A DNA stretch of 64,000 nt from RBG-13-51-18 sp963739395 (lineage in GTDB: Bacteria > Chloroflexota > Dehalococcoidia > Dehalococcoidales > RBG-16-60-22). The stretch lies in assembly GCA_963739395.1 (NCBI GenBank), contig CAVUAE010000001.1, positions 1,364,001 through 1,428,000 on the forward strand, given 5' to 3'. This document shows, piece by piece, positions 35,588 through 44,111 of the stretch (position 1 is its first letter; each line of letters opens with the position of its first letter). A program made the position numbers and the translations under genes. The notes under the pieces are model-generated. The model saw only the letters and a list, made by a program, of their open reading frames with translations, ran no database searches and was not told the DNA's origin.

Positions 35588-36367
35588 TTAATAACTCATG
35601 CGAATTTTTAAACCGCGACCATGCAGGTATTGTTTAAGCTGTTTACAGGTGTATTCGCCGTAATGCACGATAGAAGCCACCAGTGCGGCGTCGGCATGAC
35701 CTTCGGTGAGTACGTCGTAAAGATGCTCTGGCTTGCCCGCCCCACCCGAGGCGATGACCGGTATACCAACGGCGTCGGCAATCATCCGCGTTAGCTTAAG
35801 CTCATAGCCTTCTTTCGTGCCGTCGGCGTCGATAGAATTGATAACTAGCTCGCCTGCCCCAAGTCGTTCCCCCTCTTTTGCCCACCACAAGGCGTCGATG
35901 CCGGTGGGTGTCACACCATCGTTAATGACGATTTCGTAGCCGGAGGGAATTTTAGGGGTGGTGCTTACACGTCGGATATCCATTGAAAGTACCGTACTCT
36001 GGGAGCCGATGGAGTTGGCAATTTCTTTTATCAGCTTCTTGCGCTTGACGGCGGCGGTGTTGACATTCACCTTTTCCGCTCCGGCTTCGCGTAATTTCGT
36101 GGCATCATCTACGGAGCGTATGCCGCCGCCGACGGAAAAAGGGATGAAAATTTGCGAGGCGGCTTTTTCCACCAGGTCGATAATGATGTTTCGGTCTTCC
36201 CGTGAGGCGGAAATATCGTAAAAAACAATCTCGTCGGCGCCGTCTTGGTAGTACTGGCGGGCTTTAACGACGGGGTCGCCGATATCTTTCGTGTCAATAA
36301 AACGGACGCTTTTAGCCAGCTTATTGCCGCGGACATCGAGGCAAACAATTAAGCGTTTACTTAGCAT
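35588..36367 (-). CDS. hisF: imidazole glycerol phosphate synthase, cyclase subunit
   Basis: HisF is the TIM-barrel cyclase that, with HisH, makes imidazole glycerol phosphate and AICAR in histidine synthesis. Catalytic aspartates are in IVCLDVRG (near residue 10) and SMDIRR (near residue 130). The phosphate-binding loops FSVGGGIRS and VIASGGAGKP are present. The start at 36367 (259 residues, ATG with GGGAGGGG upstream) gives the normal N-terminus; the longer form from 36385 is rejected. hisH ends 3 bp before it. Confidence 0.95.
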   Translation of the reverse strand: MLSKRLIVCLDVRGNKLAKSVRFIDTKDIGDPVVKARQYYQDGADEIVFYDISASREDRNIIIDLVEKAASQIFIPFSVGGGIRSVDDATKLREAGAEKVNVNTAAVKRKKLIKEIANSIGSQSTVLSMDIRRVSTTPKIPSGYEIVINDGVTPTGIDALWWAKEGERLGAGELVINSIDADGTKEGYELKLTRMIADAVGIPVIASGGAGKPEHLYDVLTEGHADAALVASIVHYGEYTCKQLKQYLHGRGLKIRMSY

Positions 36368-36369
36368 GT

Positions 36370-36984
36370 TTATTTCCCCTCCCACCCCTTAAACCTCTCT
36401 AATAACTCCAGTCCCAAACGCCCGCTTTTTTCCGGGTGGAATTGGGTGGCGAAAAGGTTTTTGTATCCTAACGCGCAGCAAAAATCGCCGCCATAGTCAG
36501 CAACGGCGTAAATGTTTGGCTTATCCGATGGATTGGGATAATAGGAGTGGACGAAGTAAAATTCATCGCCTGGCTTAATCCCTTTCAGTAAGGGGTGGGG
36601 TTTAACCACCTTAACCTCGTTCCAGCCCATGTGAGGTATCTTAAACGATTTATTCTTAAGCTTAAAACGGACGGTTTTGCCCGGCACTACGCCGAGGCAT
36701 TTTGTCGGTCCTTCCTCGGAAATTTCGAGGACGATTTGGGCACCGAGGCAGATGCCTAATATCGGGACGCCGGACTTAAAAGCATCTTTAATGGCTTTAT
36801 CGAGTCCCATCTTTTTTAAGTATTTCATGGCGCTGGGCGCCGCGCCGACGCCTGGAAAAATTATCTTATTTGCGTTAGCCACGAGCTTGGGGTCGCTGGT
36901 GATAATGGCGTCAGCACCCACCTCTTTACAGGCGCGCAGGACGCTCCTGATATTGCCCGCATTATAATCAATAATGGTTATCAT
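36370..36984 (-). CDS. hisH: imidazole glycerol phosphate synthase, glutamine amidotransferase subunit
   Basis: HisH releases ammonia from glutamine and channels it to HisF. It is a class I amidotransferase of 204 residues: oxyanion strand FPGVGAAPSAM, nucleophile elbow GICLGAQI (Cys near 80), and the catalytic His/Glu in TQFHPEKSG near the C-terminus. It sits between dgt, whose stop it overlaps by 4 bp, and hisF. No other his genes occur in the window, so the pathway is dispersed. Confidence 0.95.
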   Translation of the reverse strand: MITIIDYNAGNIRSVLRACKEVGADAIITSDPKLVANANKIIFPGVGAAPSAMKYLKKMGLDKAIKDAFKSGVPILGICLGAQIVLEISEEGPTKCLGVVPGKTVRFKLKNKSFKIPHMGWNEVKVVKPHPLLKGIKPGDEFYFVHSYYPNPSDKPNIYAVADYGGDFCCALGYKNLFATQFHPEKSGRLGLELLERFKGWEGK

Positions 36985-38018
36985 TTTAGTTCTTCAGCAA
37001 GTTTTAAAGCATACTGGTCGGTCATGCCGGCGATATAGTCCACTACTCCTCGTTCTGTCGTATCGGCGTGAAGGCGGTACTCCGCCGGTAGTTTTTCCGC
37101 GTGTTTGTTAAAATATTTCCAAAGAAATACAACCACTTTTTTAGCATTAGTAGCTTCGGCACGTTCTGTTCTCGGTGTATAAACCCGCGTGAAAAGAAAG
37201 TCGCGTAATTTTTCAGCGGCAGCAAGCACCGCGTGACTCATCTTTATTGCCGATCGCTCTTTAATTATATCACTTACACGTACATTCCAAGAACTTTTAA
37301 CGATGTCGCTGACCATGGTGTTGATACGCTGCGAGTGAGAGTTACCGAGTACTTTAATAGCTTCATGTGGTAAATCTTTTTCAGTAAGAATGCCTGCTCG
37401 AACAGCGTCGCCGATATCGTGGTTGATATAAGCCACCATGTCCGAGATTTTAACGACTTCTCCTTCTAGAGTGCCTACCTCGCCCCAATCTTTACCGAGG
37501 ACGGCTGTTTGCGACTTTGAGTGATTGATGATGCCGTCCCGCACCTCCCAGGTTAAATTGAGTCCCTGACCATCTTTTTCCAGCAAGTCGACGATACGCA
37601 GACTCTGCTCGTTGTGGCGGAAGCCTTCGCTATAAAGTTCGTTTAAAATATCCTCCCCCCAATGTCCGAACGGCGTATGACCCAGGTCATGTCCCAGGGC
37701 GATGGCTTCGGTCAGGTCTTCATTCAGGTTCAATGCCCGGGTAATGGTACGGGCGATTTGCGATACTTCCAGCGTGTGGGTGAGACGGGTAACATAATGG
37801 TCGCCGAGAGGAGCGATAAAAACCTGCGTCTTGTGCTTCAAACGCCGAAAGGACATGCAATGGATAATGCGGTCGCGGTCGCGCTGGAAGCAGGTGCGGA
37901 TGGGGTCCGGGTCTTCAGGACGCTGTCTGCCTTTGGATAGCCGGCTTTTTGTGGCAAGTGGAGAGAGGTTTTCTTCCTTCTCTTCGGTAAACTGGCGGAC
38001 GTTTAGTTTTTCTATCAC
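36981..38018 (-). CDS. dgt: deoxyguanosinetriphosphate triphosphohydrolase-like protein
   Basis: This is an HD-domain dNTP triphosphohydrolase, releasing triphosphate from deoxynucleotides. The N-terminal DPIRTCFQRDRDRIIHC, then RRLKHKTQVF, RLTHTLEVSQIART and the metal site LGHDLGHTPFGH are characteristic. I place the start at GTG 38018 (345 residues): it gives the usual N-terminal length before LSPLATKS and lies 10 bases after a TATAGC -10 box. A TTG at 38054 is the alternative. The stop overlaps hisH by 4 bp. Confidence 0.92.
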   Translation of the reverse strand: MIEKLNVRQFTEEKEENLSPLATKSRLSKGRQRPEDPDPIRTCFQRDRDRIIHCMSFRRLKHKTQVFIAPLGDHYVTRLTHTLEVSQIARTITRALNLNEDLTEAIALGHDLGHTPFGHWGEDILNELYSEGFRHNEQSLRIVDLLEKDGQGLNLTWEVRDGIINHSKSQTAVLGKDWGEVGTLEGEVVKISDMVAYINHDIGDAVRAGILTEKDLPHEAIKVLGNSHSQRINTMVSDIVKSSWNVRVSDIIKERSAIKMSHAVLAAAEKLRDFLFTRVYTPRTERAEATNAKKVVVFLWKYFNKHAEKLPAEYRLHADTTERGVVDYIAGMTDQYALKLAEELK

Positions 38019-38056
38019 TTTCGATATGCTATACCACCAATCATAAAAAGGCAATC

Positions 38057-38091
38057 AAAATAAACAGGGGCGGATTTTTAAGTCCGCCCCT
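38057..38091 (-). terminator. rho-independent terminator of ppsA
   Basis: AGGGGCGGA (38066-38074) and TCCGCCCCT (38083-38091) form a 9-bp G+C-rich stem. On the minus strand it is followed by TGTTTATTTT, a U-rich tail. It lies 26 bp after the ppsA stop. Confidence 0.75.
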
Positions 38092-38116
38092 ATATTAGCG
38101 TAAACAACCATAATGT

Positions 38117-40366
38117 CTATTTGATACCCAGCTTTTTTTCGGCTTCGGCGATAATGTCGCGGGTGATGTCAATCATGTCCGGGCTGACGCTGATGCTTGT
38201 GCAGCCCCATTCCACTAGCTTTTGGGTGATTTCTGGATAGACGCTGGGCGCCTGACCGCAAATGGAACAGGTGACGCCCAATTGTTTGCATGTCTTAACC
38301 ACTTTCTCGATGGAAATCATTACCGCTTCGTTGCGCTCGTCAAAACTGGCGGCGAGCTTGGCGCTATCTCTATCGATACCGAGCGTTAGCTGGGTCAGGT
38401 CATTAGAGCCGATGGATATGCCATCGATGCCCGTGGCGATGAATTTCTCTAGTAAAATAACGTTAGAGGGCACTTCGCACATCATCCAGAGCTTAAATGT
38501 CGGCGAACGCTTAAGTCCTTCCTCTTCCATGATTTTAATTGTGCCTGCCATTTCTTTAACCGTTCGTACGAAAGGAATCATTACCCAGAGGTTATCGTAT
38601 TTTTCCCTCACTTTTTTAATGGCGTCAAGTTCTAGTTTGAAGGTGGCGATATCCGTAATGTATCGTGAAGCACCTCGGTAACCAATCATCGGGTTTTCCT
38701 CATCCTGTTCGTACTTATCGCCGCCCTTGAGGGCTTTATATTCATTGGATTTGAAATCATTGGTGCGGTAGACCACCTGGCGGGGATGAAAGGCTTTGGC
38801 GAATTTGGTAAGGCCGACGGCCAGTTTATTCACGAACTCCTGTCCGCGTCCCTGTTCAATCATATAGCTGGGGTGCTCGCCGATTTCGGCGACCATGAAC
38901 TCAGCGCGTAAGAGACCAATGCCGTCGACATCTCTCATGGCGATGCGGTCGACGATTTCCGGCTGGGCTAGATTAGCCAGGAGTTTGGTCTTGGTTTTGA
39001 CCTCGCCGCGGGCGCGTATTTTAAAATCGGTCTTAACCTCTATCTTGCCGGGGTAGACCTTACCATTACTGCCGTCTACGGTAATAATCTGCCCGTCCTT
39101 AAGTGTAGCAGTGGCTTTTTCACAGCCCACGACGCAGGGTATGCCCAGCTCGCGGCTGACTATGGCAGCGTGGGCCGTTCTACCGCCGCGGTCGGTGACG
39201 ATAGCTGCGGCGCGCTTCATGGCGGGGACGAAGTCCGGCGTCGTCATTTCCGCTACCAGGATATCGCCTTCGAGCACTTTATCAATCTGAGAGGGGTCGG
39301 GGACAATTTTAACAGGACCGGAAGCGACACCTGGACTGGCAGCCGCGCCAGATAAAAGCACTGGGGCGTCGATATCATGTGAGGTTACTTTACTTTTATT
39401 CATGGTGGTTACGGGGCGGGTCTGGACGATATAAATTTTACCGCCTTGTTTAGCCCACTCCACGTCTTGTGGGTGGTCGTAATGCTTTTCTAACGTTTTA
39501 CCTATTTTAGCCAGAAAGAGGATATCATCATCGGTGATTTTTTGTTTTTCCTGTTCTTCTTTGGTCAGGATAACTTTTTTATTTTCATCTTTGCCGTGGG
39601 CGCCGGCTTCTTTGACCAGTTTCCATTCCTGTTTCTTAATTTCCTTGGAAAGGATTTTCACGCCTTTTTTATCGACCGTATAATGGTCAGGGGTGACGTC
39701 CCCGGAGACAATCATTTCACCGAGACCGAGCACAGCTTCGATGGTGATTTTTTCTTTATCGCTGGTGGTAGGCTCGATTGTGAACATGACGCCGGAGGAT
39801 TCCGACTGCACCATACGTTGCACCGGCACCGCGATACCGACCTTAAAATGCTCGAAACCCTGCTCCTGCCTGTAGAAGATAGCGCGAGCGCCGAAGAGCG
39901 AAGCCCAGCAGTCCTGCACGGCTTTGACGACGTCCTTTTCTCCTTGGATATTGAGGAAAGTTGCCTGCTGCCCGGCGAACGATGCTTCCGGCAGGTCTTC
40001 GGCTGTGGCAGAGGAACGCACTGCTACCAGCCCTTTACCCATTTTTACGTATGCCTGCTCGATGGCTTTGGCGGTTTCTTTGGGCATCGGGGCATCGGTA
40101 ATGAGTTTTTGTACTTTGAGGGCAACTTCCTGGAGCTGTTTGCTGTTTTGAATGTTAAGGGGGTCGAGGAGGGATTTGATTTTGTCATGAAGGTTGGCTT
40201 TTTCGATGAAATCGTAGTAGGCAGAGGCGGTGACGATAAATCCGGGTGGTACGGGGATGCCGGCATTAGTCATTTCGCCGAGATTAGCCCCTTTACCCCC
40301 CACAAGTGGTATATCTTTCTTGGTAACTTCGGTGAACCAGACTACCGCCTTGGAACTCTGTCGCAT
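38117..40366 (-). CDS. ppsA: phosphoenolpyruvate synthase
   Basis: PpsA makes PEP from pyruvate and ATP, opening gluconeogenesis. The N-terminal ATP-grasp domain begins VGGKGANLGEM and has RSSATAEDLPEASFAGQQ. The swivelling phosphohistidine domain has GGRTAHAAIVSRELG. The C-terminal PEP-binding barrel has GSNDLTQLTLGIDRDS and the CGQAPS cysteine loop. With the start at 40366 it has 749 residues. That ATG has GGAGG upstream, whereas the reading from 40438 would begin upstream of the predicted transcription start. A pyruvate phosphate dikinase is less likely given the domain order and length. Confidence 0.95.
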   Translation of the reverse strand: MRQSSKAVVWFTEVTKKDIPLVGGKGANLGEMTNAGIPVPPGFIVTASAYYDFIEKANLHDKIKSLLDPLNIQNSKQLQEVALKVQKLITDAPMPKETAKAIEQAYVKMGKGLVAVRSSATAEDLPEASFAGQQATFLNIQGEKDVVKAVQDCWASLFGARAIFYRQEQGFEHFKVGIAVPVQRMVQSESSGVMFTIEPTTSDKEKITIEAVLGLGEMIVSGDVTPDHYTVDKKGVKILSKEIKKQEWKLVKEAGAHGKDENKKVILTKEEQEKQKITDDDILFLAKIGKTLEKHYDHPQDVEWAKQGGKIYIVQTRPVTTMNKSKVTSHDIDAPVLLSGAAASPGVASGPVKIVPDPSQIDKVLEGDILVAEMTTPDFVPAMKRAAAIVTDRGGRTAHAAIVSRELGIPCVVGCEKATATLKDGQIITVDGSNGKVYPGKIEVKTDFKIRARGEVKTKTKLLANLAQPEIVDRIAMRDVDGIGLLRAEFMVAEIGEHPSYMIEQGRGQEFVNKLAVGLTKFAKAFHPRQVVYRTNDFKSNEYKALKGGDKYEQDEENPMIGYRGASRYITDIATFKLELDAIKKVREKYDNLWVMIPFVRTVKEMAGTIKIMEEEGLKRSPTFKLWMMCEVPSNVILLEKFIATGIDGISIGSNDLTQLTLGIDRDSAKLAASFDERNEAVMISIEKVVKTCKQLGVTCSICGQAPSVYPEITQKLVEWGCTSISVSPDMIDITRDIIAEAEKKLGIK

Positions 40367-40418
40367 ACGTTGTCCTCCGTTATTACTTAGGGATTGGTAC
40401 AAGGCAGGGTGATGATTC

Positions 40419-40448
40419 ATTATAGCAATTTTATTCATGGTCTTTCAA
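40419..40448 (-). promoter_or_regulatory. ppsA promoter
   Basis: On the minus strand TTGAAA (40443-40448), 18 bp and TATAAT (40419-40424), the latter preceded by TGC as an extended -10. The transcript would start near 40412, 46 bases before the ppsA ATG. The 40449-40595 stretch between the divergent promoters shows no other feature I can name. Confidence 0.65.
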
Positions 40449-40595
40449 CCTCACCTTTTAAAAAATGAGCTAGCGTTGACATTATGGGGACGGGTGATAA
40501 AAGGGACAATCAAGTAGTCCCTAGATTGTTTAACATAGAACACCAATTTTCTTCGTAAAAGCAGGTTTAGGACAAAATTTTTATGAATTTTTTAT

Positions 40596-40625
40596 TTGAC
40601 AGGGCTGATATTTCGGGTTTAGAAT
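40596..40625 (+). promoter_or_regulatory. promoter of the bifunctional-nuclease gene
   Basis: TTGACA (40596-40601), 18 bp and TAGAAT (40620-40625) lie 40 bp before the ATG at 40666. Confidence 0.65.
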
Positions 40626-40665
40626 TAAAATTACCGAGGTAATAAGGGGTAAGGGAGGTCTGCCT

Positions 40666-41217
40666 ATGATTGAAATGACAATTGATAGTATCCGAGTCAG
40701 CCTGATGAACTACCAGCGCGTGGTAATTCTCAAGGAGAAAGTATCAGACCGTTATTTGCCTATCTGGATAGGTCCGGCCGAGGCAGACGCGATTGCCGTC
40801 AAACTCCAGGGAGTGGCCGTGCCCCGCCCTTTAACCCACGACCTGCTGAACTCGGTTATCGATACTCTGGGTGGCGTGGTCAACTCCATCGTCGTCAACG
40901 ACCTTAAAAATGATACCTTTTTCGCTAAAGTAATCATCGATACGTCCGGTAAGCAGATGGAAGTCGACTCCCGTCCCAGTGACGCTCTTGCCCTCGCGGT
41001 GAGAACAGGCGTGCCCATCTATGCCGACGAATCGGTACTGGATAAAGCCGGTATCCTGCTGGACGGCGAAACGGGTAAACCTATCTTCGACGAGAGGGAG
41101 TTGCCTGAAGGCAAAGTCGCCAAGGTCACTGATGAAGATATGAAAAAGAAGATGTCTGCCTTCTACGACTTCATCAATACGCTTGATTTAGACGATTTTG
41201 ACAAACGCAAATCCTAG
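40666..41217 (+). CDS. bifunctional nuclease family protein (DUF151)
   Basis: This 183-residue protein matches the DUF151/bifunctional nuclease family: LKEKVSDRYLPIWIGPAEA near the start, then RPLTHDLLNSVI, and SRPSDALALAVRTGVPIYA. Plant and some bacterial members have combined RNase and DNase activity; in most bacteria the role is unproven. The C-terminal tail (~50 residues, acidic, DLDDFDK) extends past the core. GGGAGG lies before the ATG. The gene is monocistronic, with its own promoter and a strong terminator. Confidence 0.9.
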   Translation: MIEMTIDSIRVSLMNYQRVVILKEKVSDRYLPIWIGPAEADAIAVKLQGVAVPRPLTHDLLNSVIDTLGGVVNSIVVNDLKNDTFFAKVIIDTSGKQMEVDSRPSDALALAVRTGVPIYADESVLDKAGILLDGETGKPIFDERELPEGKVAKVTDEDMKKKMSAFYDFINTLDLDDFDKRKS

Positions 41218-41243
41218 CTGATAGTTAAAATATTTGGTTTTTA

Positions 41244-41273
41244 AGAGCCCCGAGTATTTCGGGGCTCTTTTGA
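41244..41273 (+). terminator. rho-independent terminator
   Basis: AGAGCCCCGA (41244-41253) and TCGGGGCTCT (41259-41268) form a perfect 10-bp stem with a 5-base loop, followed by TTTT. It ends the bifunctional-nuclease transcript. Confidence 0.9.
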
Positions 41274-41274
41274 T

Positions 41275-41303
41275 TTGACATTAACGCGGTGTGATGATAA
41301 TAT
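41275..41303 (+). promoter_or_regulatory. promoter of the 98-residue protein
   Basis: TTGACA (41275-41280), 17 bp and TAATAT (41298-41303) follow directly on the terminator and lie 38 bp before the ATG at 41342. Confidence 0.65.
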
Positions 41304-41341
41304 TTTTACACCTTTCAAAATAAATAACATGGAGGATTGAC

Positions 41342-41638
41342 ATGGCTATCGACGGCACCTATAAAATTGAGATTGACACCCCGATGGGAAAACAGGAAGC
41401 TACAATGACTTTTAAGACAGCCGGTGATAAAGTCAGCGGTTCGGCGGAAAGCATGATGGGCAAGAGCGACTTTACCGGTACAGTCAGCGGTGATACCGTA
41501 AAATTCAAACAAGATATATCCAGTCCGATGGGGCAGATGGTATTGGAATATACCGGCACAGTAACGGGCGATAATATCGCTGGAGAGGTTAAAGCCGGTA
41601 ATTTCGGCTCGTCCCCGTTCAAAGGTAAGAGAGTATAA
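41342..41638 (+). CDS. small beta-rich hypothetical protein, 98 residues
   Basis: I do not recognise a function. The protein is made of alternating short strands and turns, with an internal near-repeat: TPMGKQEATMTFKTAGDKVSG and later SPMGQMVLEYTGTVTGDNIAG share the P-M-G...G-D-x-(V/I)-x-G pattern. This suggests a small beta-barrel or lipocalin-like sandwich. There is no signal peptide. GGAGG lies 7 bases before the ATG, and it has its own promoter. It is probably cytoplasmic and could bind a small ligand. Confidence 0.75.
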   Translation: MAIDGTYKIEIDTPMGKQEATMTFKTAGDKVSGSAESMMGKSDFTGTVSGDTVKFKQDISSPMGQMVLEYTGTVTGDNIAGEVKAGNFGSSPFKGKRV

Positions 41639-41775
41639 ATTTTACTTTGCTATTCATCGTAATAACATAGTAGCGGTATAGTGAAGCATATTTGGCTTGG
41701 CTATTTAGTACGACTATGAAAGTAACGTACATTCATTTTTCCAAATGTCTGCGTTTTTAAAGCATCCTTCAGACT

Positions 41776-41805
41776 TTGACCCTTGACGCTAGATTCTGCT
41801 ATGAT
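41776..41805 (+). promoter_or_regulatory. ATP synthase operon promoter
   Basis: TTGACC (41776-41781), 18 bp and TATGAT (41800-41805) lie 30 bp before atpI. The preceding stretch from 41639 holds nothing else I recognise. Confidence 0.55.
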
Positions 41806-41834
41806 ACTTCTGTATTAGATACAGCGAGGTCGGT

Positions 41835-42050
41835 ATGGATAAGTGGATACCGGCGTTAAGGCTGACAGGTATTGGTTTTTACATCGTTATCTGCATCGTG
41901 GGGTGTACGTTTGTCGGTTGGTGGCTGGGTGATAAAAAGCCAATTTTCATTATTGTGGGCTTGGTCGTGGGTTTAATACTAGCTGTTTACGGGGTCTACC
42001 AAATGGTTCGCGGTGTTATCAATGAGCAGAAAAATAAGGGGAACAGCTAA
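41835..42050 (+). CDS. AtpI/AtpZ-like small membrane protein of the ATP synthase operon
   Basis: This 71-residue protein has two transmembrane helices (about residues 12-32 and 37-58) and a charged C-terminus. Its length and position before atpB match the AtpI/AtpZ group, which assists c-ring assembly or Mg2+ supply. Sequence conservation in that group is poor, so the call rests on layout. AGG precedes the ATG, and the stop overlaps the atpB start (TAATG). Confidence 0.8.
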   Translation: MDKWIPALRLTGIGFYIVICIVGCTFVGWWLGDKKPIFIIVGLVVGLILAVYGVYQMVRGVINEQKNKGNS

Positions 42051-43021
42051 TGACTAATTCAAAGAAACGCGGTTTCCTGGGCTGTTCTTTCCCTATATTA
42101 GTTATCATTGGCATTATTGCTCTAGCTATATTCATCATCGGTTTTCTGGCGGGTCCCATCGGGCAGGGCATAATGGAACGATTAGGCATCCATATTGAGT
42201 TTCCTTCCTGGCTGGTGGTGGCACAACCGGAAATCAAACTGGCGGCGCCGCACCTTTTCACGATAGGTGGCTTTCCTATTACCAATACCATGCTCGCTGG
42301 CTGGATAACGGTGATTGTCCTTGTTCTCGGCAGCTGGCTGATAACCCGCCGTATGAAGCTGGTTCCCGGCAAAGCACAAATGGTCTTCGAATTTGCCCTC
42401 GGTTGGGTTTACAACCTTTGTGAAAGCGTTGCCGGTAAAGAAAACGGACGTAAATTCTTCCCGGTGGTTTGCACCATTTTTCTCTTCGTGGCTTTTAACG
42501 CCTGGTTAAGCCTGATTCCCGGCTATGGCTCTATTTTAATCAATACTGGCGGCGGCGAGCATGAGTTATTACGCGGGGCTAATACCGACCTGAATACCCC
42601 GCTGGCTTTAGCCATTGTCTCTTTTGTCTTTGTAACTTATTTCGGACTTCGCTCGCTCGGAACCGGCTGGATAAAGCAGTATTTCAATATCGGGCCGCTT
42701 TTTAAGAGCATCGGCAAGATTTTTAAAGGCAAATTTAACTTCATGGAAATTTTTACCAGCTTGATTAACATCTTCGTAGGCGGACTGGAGTTCGTGAGTA
42801 TGTTAATCCGCCTTGTAAGTTTTACCTTCCGTCTCTTTGGCAATATGACAGCCGGTGAGATATTAGTACTTATTATTGCCTTCTTGCTCCCGATGGCATT
42901 TAGTTGGTTGGTTTATGGCTTTGAATTACTCATTGGTTTCGTACAGGCTCTCGTCTTCGGTATGTTAACTCTTGTCTTCGCCAGTATGGCGGTAACTAAA
43001 CATGAAACTGAGTCGCATTAA
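42050..43021 (+). CDS. atpB: ATP synthase F0 subunit a
   Basis: Subunit a forms the proton half-channels next to the c-ring. The essential arginine lies in the helix VSMLIRLVSFTFRLFGNMTAGE, given here as IRLVSFTFRLFGN. The protein has 323 residues, longer than E. coli's, because of an N-terminal extension that begins with a hydrophobic helix (residues ~12-33). Five further membrane segments follow. It overlaps the preceding gene by one base, and atpE begins 42 bp later with AGGAGG. Confidence 0.95.
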   Translation: MTNSKKRGFLGCSFPILVIIGIIALAIFIIGFLAGPIGQGIMERLGIHIEFPSWLVVAQPEIKLAAPHLFTIGGFPITNTMLAGWITVIVLVLGSWLITRRMKLVPGKAQMVFEFALGWVYNLCESVAGKENGRKFFPVVCTIFLFVAFNAWLSLIPGYGSILINTGGGEHELLRGANTDLNTPLALAIVSFVFVTYFGLRSLGTGWIKQYFNIGPLFKSIGKIFKGKFNFMEIFTSLINIFVGGLEFVSMLIRLVSFTFRLFGNMTAGEILVLIIAFLLPMAFSWLVYGFELLIGFVQALVFGMLTLVFASMAVTKHETESH

Positions 43022-43063
43022 GACTTTGAAGTAAATAATTATTAATTAAGGAGGGAACTATAA

Positions 43064-43294
43064 ATGGATGCAGAAAGTATGAAGATGCTAGCTGTTGGTC
43101 TGGTGTTGGGTCTGGGAGCATTGGGACCTGGCATTGGCATCGGTATTATCGGCTATGGCGCGATGCAGGGTTTGGCGCGTAATCCCGAGGCAAGAGGTCC
43201 CATCTTTACCAACATGATATTTGCCGTTGCCATGGCAGAAGCTATCGCTATTTACGCTTTAATTGTAGCCATCATGCTTGGTTTCGTGTTCTAG
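43064..43294 (+). CDS. atpE: ATP synthase F0 subunit c
   Basis: This 76-residue helical hairpin makes the rotor ring. The first helix is glycine-rich (LGALGPGIGIGIIGYGAM), the polar loop is ARNPEARGP, and the ion-binding glutamate lies in helix 2 (AVAMAEAIAIYALI, near residue 58). The residue after the glutamate is alanine rather than serine or threonine, which argues for H+ rather than Na+ coupling. AAGGAGGG precedes the ATG. Confidence 0.96.
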   Translation: MDAESMKMLAVGLVLGLGALGPGIGIGIIGYGAMQGLARNPEARGPIFTNMIFAVAMAEAIAIYALIVAIMLGFVF

Positions 43295-43324
43295 GTTGCG
43301 AAATAGGTATTATTGGGGGTAAAT

Positions 43325-43441
43325 ATGGAAAATGAAGGATTACCTAATTTCATATCGATTATCATCGGCGCGGTAATCGTCGGCATTCTGGTCTTTGCCG
43401 GAATCATCCTACATGCCGTCATAACGATGCCGAAAGGATAA
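43325..43441 (+). CDS. 38-residue single-pass membrane peptide between atpE and atpF
   Basis: An ATG at 43325 with GGGGG 6 bases upstream opens 38 codons ending in TAA at 43441. The peptide has a short acidic N-terminus (MENEGLPNF) and one long hydrophobic segment (ISIIIGAVIVGILVFAGIIL), then HAVITMPKG. It sits in the 182-bp gap between atpE and atpF in the operon's direction. I do not know a standard F0 subunit of this kind. It may be a c-ring or b-subunit accessory peptide, or a lineage-specific one. Confidence 0.65.
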   Translation: MENEGLPNFISIIIGAVIVGILVFAGIILHAVITMPKG

Positions 43442-43476
43442 AAACTCCGTTACGATAATCAACCAAGGGGGTTCAT

Positions 43477-43986
43477 ATGGGTGGAATATCTGAATTGGGC
43501 ATAAACTGGGGAGTGCTTATAACGCAGATAGTCACTTTCGTTATCTTGCTGGTGCTGCTGCGCTTCGTTGCTTACAAACCTTTAATGCGTATGCTTGATG
43601 AACGCTCCAACAAGGTCAAAGACAGCCTGGAACAAGCCGAATCTGTGATGAAACAATCGGCGAAAACGGAAGAAGAGCTGAAAAAACAGCTGGAGCAAGC
43701 CAGTCGCGAAGGACAGGAAAGGATCGCCCGCGCGATGAAGGCAGGCGAGGAAATCAAGTTAGAAGCGGAGGAAGACGCTAAACGAGAAACGGAAAAGCTC
43801 ATCCTCAAAGCGCGCACAGAAATTAAGCAGGAACGCGACTCAGCTGTTGAGGATGTACGCCGTGAGTTCGCGGACTTAACGGTGCTGGCGGCGGGCAAGG
43901 TTATCGAAAAATCACTGGATAAAGAAGAACACCGCGAGCTTATCGAGAAAGTATTGGAAGAAAGCACTTCTATGAAGAAGGAGTAA
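43477..43986 (+). CDS. atpF: ATP synthase F0 subunit b
   Basis: Subunit b is the peripheral stalk. The 169 residues start with a membrane helix (residues ~8-30, ITQIVTFVILLVLLRFVAY) followed by KPLMRMLDERS and a long charged coiled coil rich in E, K and A, as expected. AAGGGGG lies before the ATG. A palindromic repeat separates it from atpH. Confidence 0.95.
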   Translation: MGGISELGINWGVLITQIVTFVILLVLLRFVAYKPLMRMLDERSNKVKDSLEQAESVMKQSAKTEEELKKQLEQASREGQERIARAMKAGEEIKLEAEEDAKRETEKLILKARTEIKQERDSAVEDVRREFADLTVLAAGKVIEKSLDKEEHRELIEKVLEESTSMKKE

Positions 43987-43993
43987 TACTAAT

Positions 43994-44089
43994 GTCATTC
44001 TTAGGGAGCCCCTCGTTTACCCTCGGGGTAAATTCCGCGACCGAAGAATCTGTGAATGGTTACGGATCTTTCGCAACGCTCAAGATGAC
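43994..44089. repeat. palindromic intergenic repeat, family B copy 1
   Basis: The element runs from GTCATTCTTAGGGAG to CAAGATGAC, with CCGAAGAATCT in the middle. Its ends are imperfectly complementary, and CCCCTCG.../CGAGGG-like short stems lie inside. It sits between atpF and atpH inside the ATP synthase operon. A second copy is at 56769. Confidence 0.7.
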
Positions 44090-44111
44090 ATTGTTGTAAT
44101 AGGTATAACGT

